Assembly (NCBI GenBank): GCA_009911065.1
Contig: QXWR01000016.1
Location: 34,860 to 98,859 of the forward strand
Length of the DNA: 64,000 bases
Direction: 5' to 3'
Source: Clostridiaceae bacterium
Lineage (GTDB): Bacteria; Bacillota; Clostridia; Lachnospirales; Lachnospiraceae
In this document: positions 17,706 to 26,710 of the stretch, piece after piece
How the letters are laid out: each line of letters begins with the position of its first letter
How positions within the stretch are numbered: position 1 is the stretch's first letter
Notes under the pieces: generated by a model
What the model was told of the DNA's origin: nothing
Seen by the model: the letters and a program-made list of their open reading frames with translations, nothing else
Database searches by the model: none
Translations under genes and position numbers: made by a program

Positions 17706-18488
17706 ATGAATATTATTATTCCAATGACTGGTTATGGCTCCCGCTTTGCGGCAGCTGGGTATAAAGAACTAAAACCCTTTATTAAAATACAGGGAAAACC
17801 GATTTTACAATGGATTATCGAGGGAATGTACCCTGGAGAAACAAATATTTTATTTATCTGCCGTCAAGAACATCTGGAAACGATTCCTAATATGAGAGAG
17901 GAACTTCTTAAAATCGCTCCCACAGCTCAAATCTATGGCATAGAAGATTGGATAAAAAAAGGACCTGTCTTTGATGTGTTACGGGCGGAACAATATATTC
18001 CAGATCAGGAACCGTGTATCATCAATTACTGTGATTTCTATATGTATTGGGACTGGAAGGCTTTCCAAGAGAATGTTCAAAAACAGGAATGTGATGGCTG
18101 CGTTCCCTGCTATACTGGGTTTCATCCTCATCTCCTTCCAGCTAAAAATCTATATGCTTCTTGTCTGGTAGATGATGAAGATAACCTGATTGAAATTCGC
18201 GAGAAGTATTCTTTTGAAGCAGATAAAACGAAAGCCAGACATTCACCAGGAGTTTATTATTTCCGCACCGGAAAATTGATGAAAACTTATTGTCAGAAGC
18301 TGGTCGACGGCAAAGAGACTTTAAATGGGGAATATTATGCCAGCCTCCCTTATAATTATATGGTTCGAGATGGCTTAAAGGTGTGGGTCCCAACAAATGT
18401 AGAGCAATTTTGTCAGTGGGGTACCCCAGAGGATTTAGAAGAGTATCTGTTTTGGACTGAAATTGTTAGGAGGTTTGATAAAAGATGA
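17706..18488 (+). CDS. Sugar/polyol-phosphate nucleotidyltransferase
   Basis: 260 residues of the NTP-transferase fold. The N-terminus MNIIIPMTGYGSRFAAAGY with the following KELKPF gives the nucleotide-binding loop and catalytic lysine, and YCDFYMYW supplies the metal-binding aspartate region. The fold activates a phosphorylated sugar or polyol as an NDP derivative. It resembles the nucleotidyltransferases of capsule loci that make NDP-heptose or CDP-activated small groups, but the substrate cannot be told. Its stop overlaps the start of a second nucleotidyltransferase (ATGA at 18485), implying coupled expression. Ribosome binding site AAAGAGG precedes ATG 17706. Confidence 0.85.
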   Translation: MNIIIPMTGYGSRFAAAGYKELKPFIKIQGKPILQWIIEGMYPGETNILFICRQEHLETIPNMREELLKIAPTAQIYGIEDWIKKGPVFDVLRAEQYIPDQEPCIINYCDFYMYWDWKAFQENVQKQECDGCVPCYTGFHPHLLPAKNLYASCLVDDEDNLIEIREKYSFEADKTKARHSPGVYYFRTGKLMKTYCQKLVDGKETLNGEYYASLPYNYMVRDGLKVWVPTNVEQFCQWGTPEDLEEYLFWTEIVRRFDKR

Positions 18489-19291
18489 ATATTATCATAC
18501 CAATGGCCGGAGAAGGAAGACGTTTTTCTGAACAGGGATATAAAATTCATAAACCAGCGCTTCCTGTTATTGATCGACGTACTGGAAGAGAACTTCCAAT
18601 GGTAGTATGTGCTGCCCTGGATTTGCCAGGAGTTTGCCGAAATGGACGAAATATACTTTTCATTGACCGTGACTTTCACAAGCAAGATGGTGTGGAAACC
18701 GTTATTCGCGGGGAATTTCCTAAAGCTCGTTTTCTTACAATTGACCATCTTACAGAAGGGCAAGCCTGTACCTGTCTGCTGGCAAAAAATTTGTGGGATC
18801 GGGAGCAGGAGCTTTTGATTGCTGGCTGTGATAATGGAATGGTAATGGAAGAAGCTGTCTTTGAGCAGAAAAAGAAGGAAGCAGATTGTCTGGTTTTTAC
18901 CTATCGAAATCACGAATCGGTTCTGGCAAATCCAGATGCCTATGGATGGATGATAACCGATTCCAATGACAATATTACCGAACTTTCCATAAAGAAAGCA
19001 GTTTCTGACAATCCGATGAAAGATCACGCTGTAGTGGCAACGTTCTGGTTTCGCACTGCAGATATTTTTATTCGGGCAGCGGAAAAAATGATAAGAGAAA
19101 ATGATCGGATTCATGGGGAATTTTATGTGGATGAGGCAATTCGCCATGTTCTGGAACTAGGTTATCAGGTAAAGGTTTTTGAGATACAGCGTTATATTGG
19201 CTGGGGGACTCCCATGGATTATGAAAACTACATGCAAACAATTCAATATTGGGAACAGTTTGTGCATGATGAGAGGTACCTGGGAAAATGA
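18485..19291 (+). CDS. Second sugar-phosphate nucleotidyltransferase-like protein
   Basis: 268 residues with the same fold as the preceding gene: MNIIIPMAGEGRRFSEQGY, then HKPALPV, and AGCDNGMV as the metal site. The two share topology and the C-terminal WGTP motif but are clearly diverged, so they may be heteromer subunits or act on different substrates. The start overlaps the upstream stop, and its own stop overlaps the next start (ATGA at 19288). A cytidylyl- or uridylyltransferase is the likeliest activity; no base specificity can be read. Confidence 0.82.
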   Translation: MNIIIPMAGEGRRFSEQGYKIHKPALPVIDRRTGRELPMVVCAALDLPGVCRNGRNILFIDRDFHKQDGVETVIRGEFPKARFLTIDHLTEGQACTCLLAKNLWDREQELLIAGCDNGMVMEEAVFEQKKKEADCLVFTYRNHESVLANPDAYGWMITDSNDNITELSIKKAVSDNPMKDHAVVATFWFRTADIFIRAAEKMIRENDRIHGEFYVDEAIRHVLELGYQVKVFEIQRYIGWGTPMDYENYMQTIQYWEQFVHDERYLGK

Positions 19292-21393
19292 TTGATTTTC
19301 AGAGACAGAAAAAAATCAGTTGGCAAAATTACCATGGTTCTGTATTTCCTGTATTTTTTTGTGGTATATTGCTGCTGAAAATCATTCTCATGGGACTTTT
19401 CTCTTCCGATTATCAAAATCAAATGTTTATGAGGTTTGTTGATGGATTTTTGCAGGAATTATATGCAGGTAATCTAGTAAACCCTTATGAATATTTTTAT
19501 CAAGAACCTGGACTTTTTCCTTATCCGCCAGCAATGCTTGCCATTGAATGTATTGGAGGAATGTTTGCTTTTTTGGTAAAAGAAAACCTGTTCTTAAAAA
19601 ATATTCTTTTTAAAATTCCCAATTTGGCATTTGATTGTTTGGGCATGTATTATCTGATGAAGATGTTTCCGGGAAAACGAAGATATATTGGAATTTTATA
19701 TTTTGCCTCTCCCATTATTATTTATTCTACTTATCTTCATGGTCAATTGGATATTATTCCAACTACCTTACTGCTTGGCGCGATTGCCTGTTTGACTGTT
19801 CCAAAACACAGAAACAATAAGAAATACCTATTGTTTTTGGCCGCTGCGATTGCCTGCAAGTTTCATATATTGGCAGCGGTTCCAGTATTATTTATGTTTC
19901 TGGTTAAACGTGAGGGATGGTCGAAAGCAATTACATACACAATCGTTCCCCTAATCCTGGTCTTGATTTGCATTATTCCTTTTTGGGGAAAGGGTTTTCT
20001 TTATAATGTACTTTTGAATAATGAGCAATCTATACTGACAAAAATCACAGTTGATTTTGCCAGTATAGAGATTTATGTGCCGATTTTAGCAGTTCTGCTG
20101 CTTTATTTACATACATTTACCATTTCGAAAATAAACAAAGATTTGCTATATAGTTTGTGTGGAATTTTGTTTTCTGTTTTTCTTGTGTTAATTCCGCCAA
20201 TGCCGGGATGGTATGTGTGGATTGTACCATTTATCACTATGTTTTTCATTGATATTCGTTCTGACAAATACTGGAATCTGGTTATTTATTTAATTTTAAA
20301 TGTTGCTTATCTTTTGTATTTTATTATTGGGCATCATACATCTTTTGTGGACTTGTATTTCCTGAATGAGAATCTGACATGGCTAAAAACAGATAATCTG
20401 GTACTTCGAAACGGATTGTTCACCATACTGGAAGCAGCGTTGTTGTATTCCATCTACAAAATGTATCAGTCCGGTATTGCCAGCAATTCTCTGTATAAAC
20501 GGCGAAATATGCCCTTTACCATTGGCGTATCTGGCGACAGCGGAAGCGGTAAAAGCACATTTATCCAGATGGCAGAACAAATATTTGGCAAAAAGAATCT
20601 TCTGTTTATTGAAGGAGATGGGGATCATAAATGGGAACGGGGAAATGCAATGTGGAAGCATTTTACTCACTTAAATCCCAAATCAAATTTTTTATACCGG
20701 CAGGCTCAAGATTTGGAAGCTTTAAAGTTAGGACAAAGTGTATTGCGTGTGGACTATGACCATGATACTGGAAGATTTACCAATCAAAGTAAAATACGTC
20801 CAAAACCATTTATTTTACTTTGTGGTCTTCATGCTCTGTATTTGCCTCAAATCAGGAAACAGCTGGATTTAAAGATTTATATGGACATTGATGAAAATCT
20901 TAGACGTTATTGGAAAATACAAAGAGATGTATCAAAACGAGGATACAGTAAGGAAAAGATTTTAGAACAAATCACATCCCGTCTTCCTGATGCAGAAAAA
21001 TATATTTATCCACAAAGAAAATATGCAGATTTGGTTATTACCTATTTTGATAAAAATCTGACAGACTGCCTGATTGATCATCATTCGGTTAAACTTAGTC
21101 TGCAAATTACAGTAAATATGGAGATTAATCTGGAAAAGTTAATACAGATTGTGGAAAATCATGGGATTCATGTGGATTATGATTACAATGAAGATTTGGA
21201 AAAGCAATCGGTTGTCTTTGAAAGTTCCATGTTGGAGCAGTCGGTTCTTCCCATTGCCTCTATCGCAGAAGAAACGATCCCTCATTTGGACGAAATTATT
21301 AATCATCCATTAGAAGCATCGGATGACCTTCATGGCATTCTTTCCATTCTGCTTTTGATGCTTATTGGTGAAAAATTACGTGAAGGAAGGTGA
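19288..21393 (+). CDS. Membrane GT-C-like protein fused to a uridine-kinase-like P-loop domain
   Basis: 701 residues in two unlike parts. Residues 1-400 hold about ten TM segments with loops typical of GT-C glycosyltransferases, with LFPYPPAML and a LHGQLDIIPT loop. From about 410 begins a soluble kinase of the uridine kinase/phosphoribulokinase group: Walker A GDSGSGKST (416-424), then EGDGDHKWERG, LCGLHALYLP and RDVSKRGYS. This suggests a protein that phosphorylates a small substrate at the inner face of the membrane and also handles a lipid-linked glycan. Such a fusion is unusual. The last 100 residues resemble the C-terminal part of uridine-kinase-like proteins. It is coupled to the upstream nucleotidyltransferase. 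Confidence 0.78.
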   Translation: MIDFQRQKKISWQNYHGSVFPVFFCGILLLKIILMGLFSSDYQNQMFMRFVDGFLQELYAGNLVNPYEYFYQEPGLFPYPPAMLAIECIGGMFAFLVKENLFLKNILFKIPNLAFDCLGMYYLMKMFPGKRRYIGILYFASPIIIYSTYLHGQLDIIPTTLLLGAIACLTVPKHRNNKKYLLFLAAAIACKFHILAAVPVLFMFLVKREGWSKAITYTIVPLILVLICIIPFWGKGFLYNVLLNNEQSILTKITVDFASIEIYVPILAVLLLYLHTFTISKINKDLLYSLCGILFSVFLVLIPPMPGWYVWIVPFITMFFIDIRSDKYWNLVIYLILNVAYLLYFIIGHHTSFVDLYFLNENLTWLKTDNLVLRNGLFTILEAALLYSIYKMYQSGIASNSLYKRRNMPFTIGVSGDSGSGKSTFIQMAEQIFGKKNLLFIEGDGDHKWERGNAMWKHFTHLNPKSNFLYRQAQDLEALKLGQSVLRVDYDHDTGRFTNQSKIRPKPFILLCGLHALYLPQIRKQLDLKIYMDIDENLRRYWKIQRDVSKRGYSKEKILEQITSRLPDAEKYIYPQRKYADLVITYFDKNLTDCLIDHHSVKLSLQITVNMEINLEKLIQIVENHGIHVDYDYNEDLEKQSVVFESSMLEQSVLPIASIAEETIPHLDEIINHPLEASDDLHGILSILLLMLIGEKLREGR

Positions 21394-21400
21394 TTTCCTA

Positions 21401-22081
21401 ATGTTGGAAGCCATTATTTTTGATTTGGATGATACATTGTATGATTATAGCGCCTGGAACAAAAAGGCCATAGAGGAACTATGCTTATTTGTACATAGGC
21501 AAATCAATATTTCCCAGACAAGCTTTTATGAGGCTTTCCATTGGTCCAGAAGAGAAATCAAAAGATTGTTGGGCAGCACAGGCTCCAGTCACAATCGCCT
21601 TCTTTATTGTCAAAAAACATTAGAGTATTTGGGTTATCCCCCTGCCACTCTTGCCTTGGATATGTATGAAGTCTATTGGGGATACATGCTGCAGCACATG
21701 AGTCTTCGGGATGGTGTCTGGGAGCTTTTGGACTATTGTAAAAAGAAGAAAATGAAAATAGGAATTTGTACCGATCTTACAGCCCATATTCAGCACAGGA
21801 AAATTCGGAAGCTAGGATTATCAGAGTGGATTGATGGGATTGTCACCAGCGAAGAGGCAGGAGCAGAAAAACCAAATGAGAAAATTTATCAGATGATTTT
21901 AAAGAAGTTAAAGACTTCTCCTGAAAACACAATATTTGTTGGAGATGATTTAGAAAAAGATGTAAAAGGACCAATAAAGGCAGGAATGAAAGCAATCTGG
22001 TTTCACTCTGAAAAACAGGAGCCGTATCATACATGTTCCTCTTTCGTGGAAGTAAAGGAGTTTTTCAATGGGTGGGAATAA
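21401..22081 (+). CDS. HAD-superfamily phosphatase
   Basis: 226 residues from ATG 21401, preceded by GAAGGAAGGTG, which lies inside the end of the upstream gene. An in-frame start 36 bases earlier is less likely. Motif I is FDLDDTLYDY, motif II a CTDLT threonine, motif III lies in GAEKPN, and motif IV is GDDLEKD. A helical cap follows motif I, as in class I HAD phosphatases. It presumably dephosphorylates a sugar or polyol phosphate in the pathway of the neighbouring aldolase and nucleotidyltransferases. The stop lies inside the next gene, GtrA-like. Confidence 0.85.
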   Translation: MLEAIIFDLDDTLYDYSAWNKKAIEELCLFVHRQINISQTSFYEAFHWSRREIKRLLGSTGSSHNRLLYCQKTLEYLGYPPATLALDMYEVYWGYMLQHMSLRDGVWELLDYCKKKKMKIGICTDLTAHIQHRKIRKLGLSEWIDGIVTSEEAGAEKPNEKIYQMILKKLKTSPENTIFVGDDLEKDVKGPIKAGMKAIWFHSEKQEPYHTCSSFVEVKEFFNGWE

Positions 22082-22466
22082 AATAAAGAAAAAAGAATTG
22101 GTTCGTTTCCTTTTTGGAGGAGGAAGTGCAGTTGCCGTAGATTTTATCACTTATCAGATCTTGCTAAAATGTGGGATTGATATGGATTTTGCCAAAGGGA
22201 TTTCTTTTTTATGCGGCTCGATTGTTGGTTTTATCATAAACAAATTGTGGACATTTGAGTGCAAAAGATTTTCTAAAGGAGAGATCATCAAATATATTTT
22301 GTTGTATTCCTGTACAGCAATGATTAATTCTTTTGTAAATAGGCTGGTATTCGCCCTATTGTCAATAAAAATAGCAGGATTTTTATGTGCTACTGGTGTA
22401 AGTACTGTTTTAAACTTTTTGGGACAAAAATATTTTGTTTTTATTAGACAGGGAAGAAAATTATGA
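22068..22466 (+). CDS. GtrA-like small membrane protein
   Basis: 132 residues with four TM helices and the family's N-terminal pattern ELVRFLFGGGSAVAVDFITY, followed by NKLWTFE. GtrA-like proteins are thought to move or hold polyprenyl-phosphate-linked sugars for glycan modification across the membrane. Start overlaps the HAD gene, and its TGA stop overlaps the ATG of the phase-variable GT-C-like gene (ATGA at 22463). A flippase-type helper for the following membrane transferases is the natural reading. Confidence 0.9.
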   Translation: MGGNKIKKKELVRFLFGGGSAVAVDFITYQILLKCGIDMDFAKGISFLCGSIVGFIINKLWTFECKRFSKGEIIKYILLYSCTAMINSFVNRLVFALLSIKIAGFLCATGVSTVLNFLGQKYFVFIRQGRKL

Positions 22467-23519
22467 GAGAAAGTCATAAAATATACAAAATTTTGACCTG
22501 GGGGGGGGGTAGGACTCTATACAACCTTTATGCTTTATATAAGCATTCAAACAAATGCTCTGGTGCCAGATGAACGCTGGTTTTGGAATTTGACCAACGA
22601 AACCGTTGTTTTAAATTCAATTCATGATGCTTTATTAATGCCAAACTATCTAGGATATGGTTCTATTTACTGGCTTATAATGAAACTACTAGGTGATTTT
22701 CTCCTTATAAGGATGATAATGTGCATCTTACTTGTTTCTGCCGCCATTTGTGTGATTTTAACATTGAAAAATGTATTTCATGTTAATGACAAAAATATAT
22801 TTTTTTCCATAGTACTTTATCTTAGCTGTCCTCTTTCCTGGTTTACAGGAAAAATCATCGGACCAGAAATCATGGGATACGGGATTGGTGTTTGGGGATG
22901 CTATGCTGCTTTATATGCTTATATAAACTTATCTTCTCAAAAGTGGGTAATTCTACTGACTGGCGGAATTTTACTCGGCATTTCAACAGGAATTAAGTTG
23001 AATTATATAACTTTTGCCGTATTTATTGCAATTTTTGTTATTTCAAATGAATTTGCCAGTCAGGAAGAGATTCTGCGTAAGGTCATGGCAATCGGAAAGT
23101 ATGCTGCTTTTACTGGAATAGGGTTCTTATTGGGGTTTTTGATTGCAAACCCTGTTTTTCTTTATGACTTTAAAACTTTTGTATCTTTTTATGAGGCAGA
23201 TGGATATTCCCCTAAAATGATACAGAATGTTTTGTTTCGGAAGTATATTGAATGGGATCTTGTCAATTCTGGTGGAATGGCAAGTACAATCATTTCGTTT
23301 ACAGCATTTGTAGCTATATTTCTCTTGGCTTTTCGTTGTAAAAAGAATAGACCACTAATAAAATCTGGATTTTTAAGTATTCTTTTTCTTTTTGGGCTAT
23401 GTTGTAAAGGAAGATTTTTGGGGTGGTATCTGCTCCCTATGATTTATATTATCTCATTATGTAGTTCGGATATTAATTATATGCCAATTATTCTTGCTGT
23501 CAATTTGATTTTTATGTGA
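22463..23519 (+). CDS. Phase-variable GT-C-like membrane glycosyltransferase (out of phase)
   Basis: The true start is ATG 22463, overlapping the GtrA stop. Codons run MRESHKIYKILTW and then enter a G10 tract (22500-22509). With G10 the frame ends after about 36 codons. With G9 or G12 it continues as GLYTTFMLYISIQTNALVPDERW and about nine TM segments. The DERWFWNLTNE loop after the first TM helix fits the acidic loop of GT-C enzymes. An in-frame TGA at 23517-23519 truncates the protein, although the same frame stays open to 23864. Restored length is 351 residues to the TGA, or 466 if it is read through. Two lesions, one reversible, make expression doubtful. Confidence 0.78.
22500..22509 (+). 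repeat. Poly-G tract (G10) near the start codon, predicted phase-variation switch
   Basis: Ten Gs begin 13 codons after the coupled ATG. The upstream frame uses TGG (two Gs) and the downstream frame uses GTA (one), so G9 or G12 is in phase and G10 is OFF. A switch this close to the start gives a tight OFF state with only a short leader peptide. Confidence 0.9.
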
Positions 23520-23864
23520 CCAAACATCAAATATCAGGTAGTATCAAAGCTAAAGCAGATGGAAAATGTTGACAATATAGAAAAAATTCAAGAACTTATT
23601 AAAACATATAACGATAAGTATTCTGAACATACACAATATTATATGATAGAGACTTGTGTAGATGCTTTTCCAATGTGCGCATCATATAATTACAAAAAAG
23701 AAACAACCAGTAAAAGGATTATATATATTTCAGACCGAGCAAAGGCAAACAAAGATATTAATGCTATTTACAACCAATCAAAAGAAGAAAAGAATGGTTA
23801 TTTATTGTTAAAAGAAGAGGATTCCATTTCAGTTATCTTATATGAGAAAATAATTGAGAAATGA
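23520..23864 (+). pseudogene. C-terminal domain separated from the GT-C-like gene by an in-frame TGA
   Basis: Frame 0 continues without interruption beyond TGA 23517-23519, reading PNIKYQVVSKLKQ and then about 100 charged residues to TGA 23864. The internal ATG at 23559 has no ribosome binding site. A soluble C-terminal domain after the last TM helix is usual in GT-C enzymes, so I read this as the tail of the gene at 22463 cut off by a nonsense change. It could instead be a separate small gene, but the shared frame and lack of a start signal argue against that. Confidence 0.6.
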
Positions 23865-23874
23865 GGGATGAATA

Positions 23875-24428
23875 ATGAAATTGCGACGAAAATTAGCGGT
23901 TTGCTTTGGCAGCTGACTGATTAGCTTTTGTGTATATCTGGTTTTGTTAAATATAACCGGAACCTTTGCTGATGACGTGTTATTTTTCCGGGCCTGTCTG
24001 ATTTCACTGGCTTCTGCCATATGCTCTGTGGCAATTTGGAGAAAATTTGTTCGGGGGGGGGGGAATTTGAATCATTTCTGATCTACGTTTGTTGTGTATT
24101 ACTGCTTTTGGTTTTCACTGTTTTCGGGCCAACTTTTGTAGATCGAAGCGTTTCTTATCATATGGTATTTTTGGCGGCAGAAACCGAAAAACTGGATATG
24201 AATGTTATGGAGGAAATCTATTCTTATGATATGCTGCAAAAAAGAGTGGAGGATGAATTAAAATCTGGAATGATCTGTCATATGGGAGACCAGGTTTATG
24301 GACCCACATGGAAAGCAAAAATCGCTACCAGACTGTTAAAACCAATCGGCTATCTTACCAATACTTTGGATACTTATGAACAATTTAAAAATGAGATGGA
24401 GACCAGGGAGAAGGACTTATGGAAATAA
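23875..24428 (+). pseudogene. Small membrane protein of unknown function, phase-variable and carrying an in-frame TGA
   Basis: ATG 23875 opens a frame coding for three hydrophobic segments. It meets TGA 23914-23916 at codon 14 and then a G11 tract (24053-24063). With G9 or G12 the frame joins SFLIYVCCVLLLLVF and a soluble domain of about 100 residues ending EKDLWK (stop at 24428), for 183 codons in all. I do not recognise the family. The stop overlaps the next membrane gene by ten bases. Two defects, one reversible, suggest a gene that is switched off and possibly starting to decay, unless an alternative start after the TGA is used. Confidence 0.6.
24053..24063 (+). repeat. Poly-G tract (G11), predicted phase-variation switch
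   Basis: Eleven Gs, the longest run in the window. The upstream frame uses CGG (two Gs) and the downstream frame uses GAA (one), so G9 or G12 is in phase and G11 is OFF. Confidence 0.88.
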
Positions 24429-25981
24429 TGAAAGACGTCCGGCGGGATCGATTTTGCACTCTTGCTTTTAGTTTGAGTCTTCTCTATGTGATTTGCCTTT
24501 TCCCGGTTTATATAAATGATTTTTATGTTCCAGATATGAGACTGTATAGTTCTTTTGCTGCTCAAGGAAGGGCAGCAAAAGATGGATTTTCCTCTTTATT
24601 TGTGGCGATAGCTGGATTGATCAATTTATGGCCTTCTGGTTTACTGATTTGTTGTCTTTTGAGTCTGGCTATATGTATGTTTTTGCTGGCGTATTTTTAC
24701 AGAAAATTATTCTCTAAGGGAAATTGGCAAATTGACCTGTCTGTAGTAGCAATGATTTATTCTTGCAGCATTTGGTATTATTTATACGGAAAGTTATTTT
24801 ATGATTTTCCTTTAACTGCGATGAATTTATCCATTATTTTGTATAGCATAATTGGTATTTGGAATGAAGACACAAAAAAAACTGCAAAATGGTTTTTTCT
24901 CTGCTTTTTTCTAGGATTGTTGTTAAGCTGGAAACCATATAATATTTTTATATTTACAGGATTGGCCTTACTGATGTTTTCTGTAAAAAGAGGAAGGAGC
25001 ATATATACACAAAACATGGGGAACAGGAAAGGTTTCCTTTTCTCTTCCATTTTTCTGTTATTCGGTTATATTATAGGAAATTTTAATTTACTTCTGAGAC
25101 CAGAAGAAACAATACAAGGACTGCAGGCATACAAGGCATCCTATGACTTTTCTCGTTTTCTTTTTTTTAAAGGGAGAATCATATGGGACCACATTAATGC
25201 TCTGCCGTTTCAGTTTTCTTCTATTCTGGTTTCCACTGCAGTTGTTATCTTGTTTATCCTACCTATTATTTTAAAAAAAGTAGAATATTTTGTAACTGGC
25301 ATTTTAATGTCATTCTGTTTTTACTTTTTTATTCGCAATTTTTCTCCTGGTTATCCTTGGCATGGTTTTCCATTTGCAGTATTTATCATTTTACAGTTTA
25401 TTTTTATGGTTGGAAAAGCACAAACCAATATTCGTAAAAAACTGTTTGTTGCTTTATCTGCTTTGTTTATTTTATTGCAAGGAATTACATGTTTTACTTT
25501 TTATATTCCCAAGCAAGTAAAATGGCTCAAAATAACGAAAAACTCCATAAAAGTATGTCAGGAACAAGAGGAAGAAATTTATAAAAAAGTAAATGGGATT
25601 ATTGAAAATTATGGGGAATCCTATTGTATTGATCTGGCAGTAAAACGGTTTACCTTATATGCAAAAAGTCCTCTTCACTTAAAAGAAAGAAAATGGGATT
25701 CTCTTTATGTGTATGGAGATAATTTTGTTTTTACAGATTGCCTGCAGGCTGTAGACTATGGCTCATGGAATCGTTTGTATAAAAATGGTCAGGCAAAAGT
25801 GGACAGAACCTATGAAAGTTTATCTGCAAAGAATGAACTGGACTATTTGATTTACATTTTACCAGACGATTTCAAATATTTAGCTGAGGCTGCTGACTTA
25901 AATAAGTATTCTTCTTATGAAGTGTTGGAAGAAATTAATGGTATTGGATACGATATTATGGTTTATAAATTAAAGAAATAA
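24419..25981 (+). CDS. Polytopic membrane protein, GT-C-like glycosyltransferase candidate
   Basis: 520 residues with about ten TM segments and a C-terminal soluble domain of roughly 150 residues. The loop after TM1 reads YVPDMRLYSSF, resembling the acidic loop of lipid-linked-sugar glycosyltransferases. No homopolymer tract interrupts it. Start ATG 24419 overlaps the upstream frame by ten bases. It lies next to a DPM-like GT2 gene and downstream of GtrA, the usual trio for adding a lipid-carried sugar outside the cell. Family assignment rests on topology and context. Confidence 0.65.
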   Translation: MEIMKDVRRDRFCTLAFSLSLLYVICLFPVYINDFYVPDMRLYSSFAAQGRAAKDGFSSLFVAIAGLINLWPSGLLICCLLSLAICMFLLAYFYRKLFSKGNWQIDLSVVAMIYSCSIWYYLYGKLFYDFPLTAMNLSIILYSIIGIWNEDTKKTAKWFFLCFFLGLLLSWKPYNIFIFTGLALLMFSVKRGRSIYTQNMGNRKGFLFSSIFLLFGYIIGNFNLLLRPEETIQGLQAYKASYDFSRFLFFKGRIIWDHINALPFQFSSILVSTAVVILFILPIILKKVEYFVTGILMSFCFYFFIRNFSPGYPWHGFPFAVFIILQFIFMVGKAQTNIRKKLFVALSALFILLQGITCFTFYIPKQVKWLKITKNSIKVCQEQEEEIYKKVNGIIENYGESYCIDLAVKRFTLYAKSPLHLKERKWDSLYVYGDNFVFTDCLQAVDYGSWNRLYKNGQAKVDRTYESLSAKNELDYLIYILPDDFKYLAEAADLNKYSSYEVLEEINGIGYDIMVYKLKK

Positions 25982-26005
25982 GAAAAACCAGCAAAGGAGA
26001 TCACC

Positions 26006-26710
26006 ATGCAATTATCCATCATAATTCCCTGTTTTAATGAAGAAAAAAATATTCCTTTTATATTGCAAAGTTTTCAAAATGTTATAAAAAAGGAAGACAT
26101 GGAAGTTATTCTGGTAAACAATGGCTCTACGGACAGTACCGCCGAGTTGTTAGAACAACTTTTACCAAATTATCCTTTTGCAAGAACAGTTCTGGTTCCA
26201 GTGAACCAGGGATATGGCTATGGGATTTTACAGGGATTGGAGGCAGCAAAAGGAAATTTTATTGGATGGACTCATGCCGATTTACAGACAGACCCGGCAG
26301 ATGTTATAAAAGCATACCGTATTCTGGAACGGAGAAATTGGGATAAAAAACTTTACATAAAAGGAAACCGAAAAGGACGCAGCTTCGCAGATCAGTTTTT
26401 TACTGTGGGAATGGGAATTTTCGAAACCATCTATTTGAAAAAAAGATTATATGATGTAAATGCACAACCGAATGTTTTTTCAAAAGAGTTTTATGGCACC
26501 TGGAAAAATCCCCCTTATGATTTTGCCTTGGATCTCTATGCCTTATATATGGCTCAGGTTCAGGAGTGTAAGGTAATACGTTTTTCTGTTCAATTTCCAC
26601 CTCGAATTTATGGAGAATCCCATTGGAATACGGGAATTGGAGCAAAATGGAAATTTATTAAACGTACTATAGATTTCAGCAAAAAAATGAAAAAGGCAGG
26701 GATTCAATAA
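26006..26710 (+). CDS. GT2 enzyme of the polyprenyl-phosphate sugar synthase (DPM1-like) type
   Basis: 234 residues: IIIPCFNEEKNIPFIL at the start, VNNGSTDSTAELLEQL, and GWTHADLQTDP as the metal-binding site, with no C-terminal TM helices. The pattern matches soluble polyprenyl-phosphate mannose/glucose synthase-like enzymes, which load a sugar onto undecaprenyl phosphate for use by GtrA- and GT-C-type proteins; both lie just upstream. A clear AAAGGAG precedes ATG 26006. The stop and the following start share one base (TAATG). Confidence 0.88.
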   Translation: MQLSIIIPCFNEEKNIPFILQSFQNVIKKEDMEVILVNNGSTDSTAELLEQLLPNYPFARTVLVPVNQGYGYGILQGLEAAKGNFIGWTHADLQTDPADVIKAYRILERRNWDKKLYIKGNRKGRSFADQFFTVGMGIFETIYLKKRLYDVNAQPNVFSKEFYGTWKNPPYDFALDLYALYMAQVQECKVIRFSVQFPPRIYGESHWNTGIGAKWKFIKRTIDFSKKMKKAGIQ

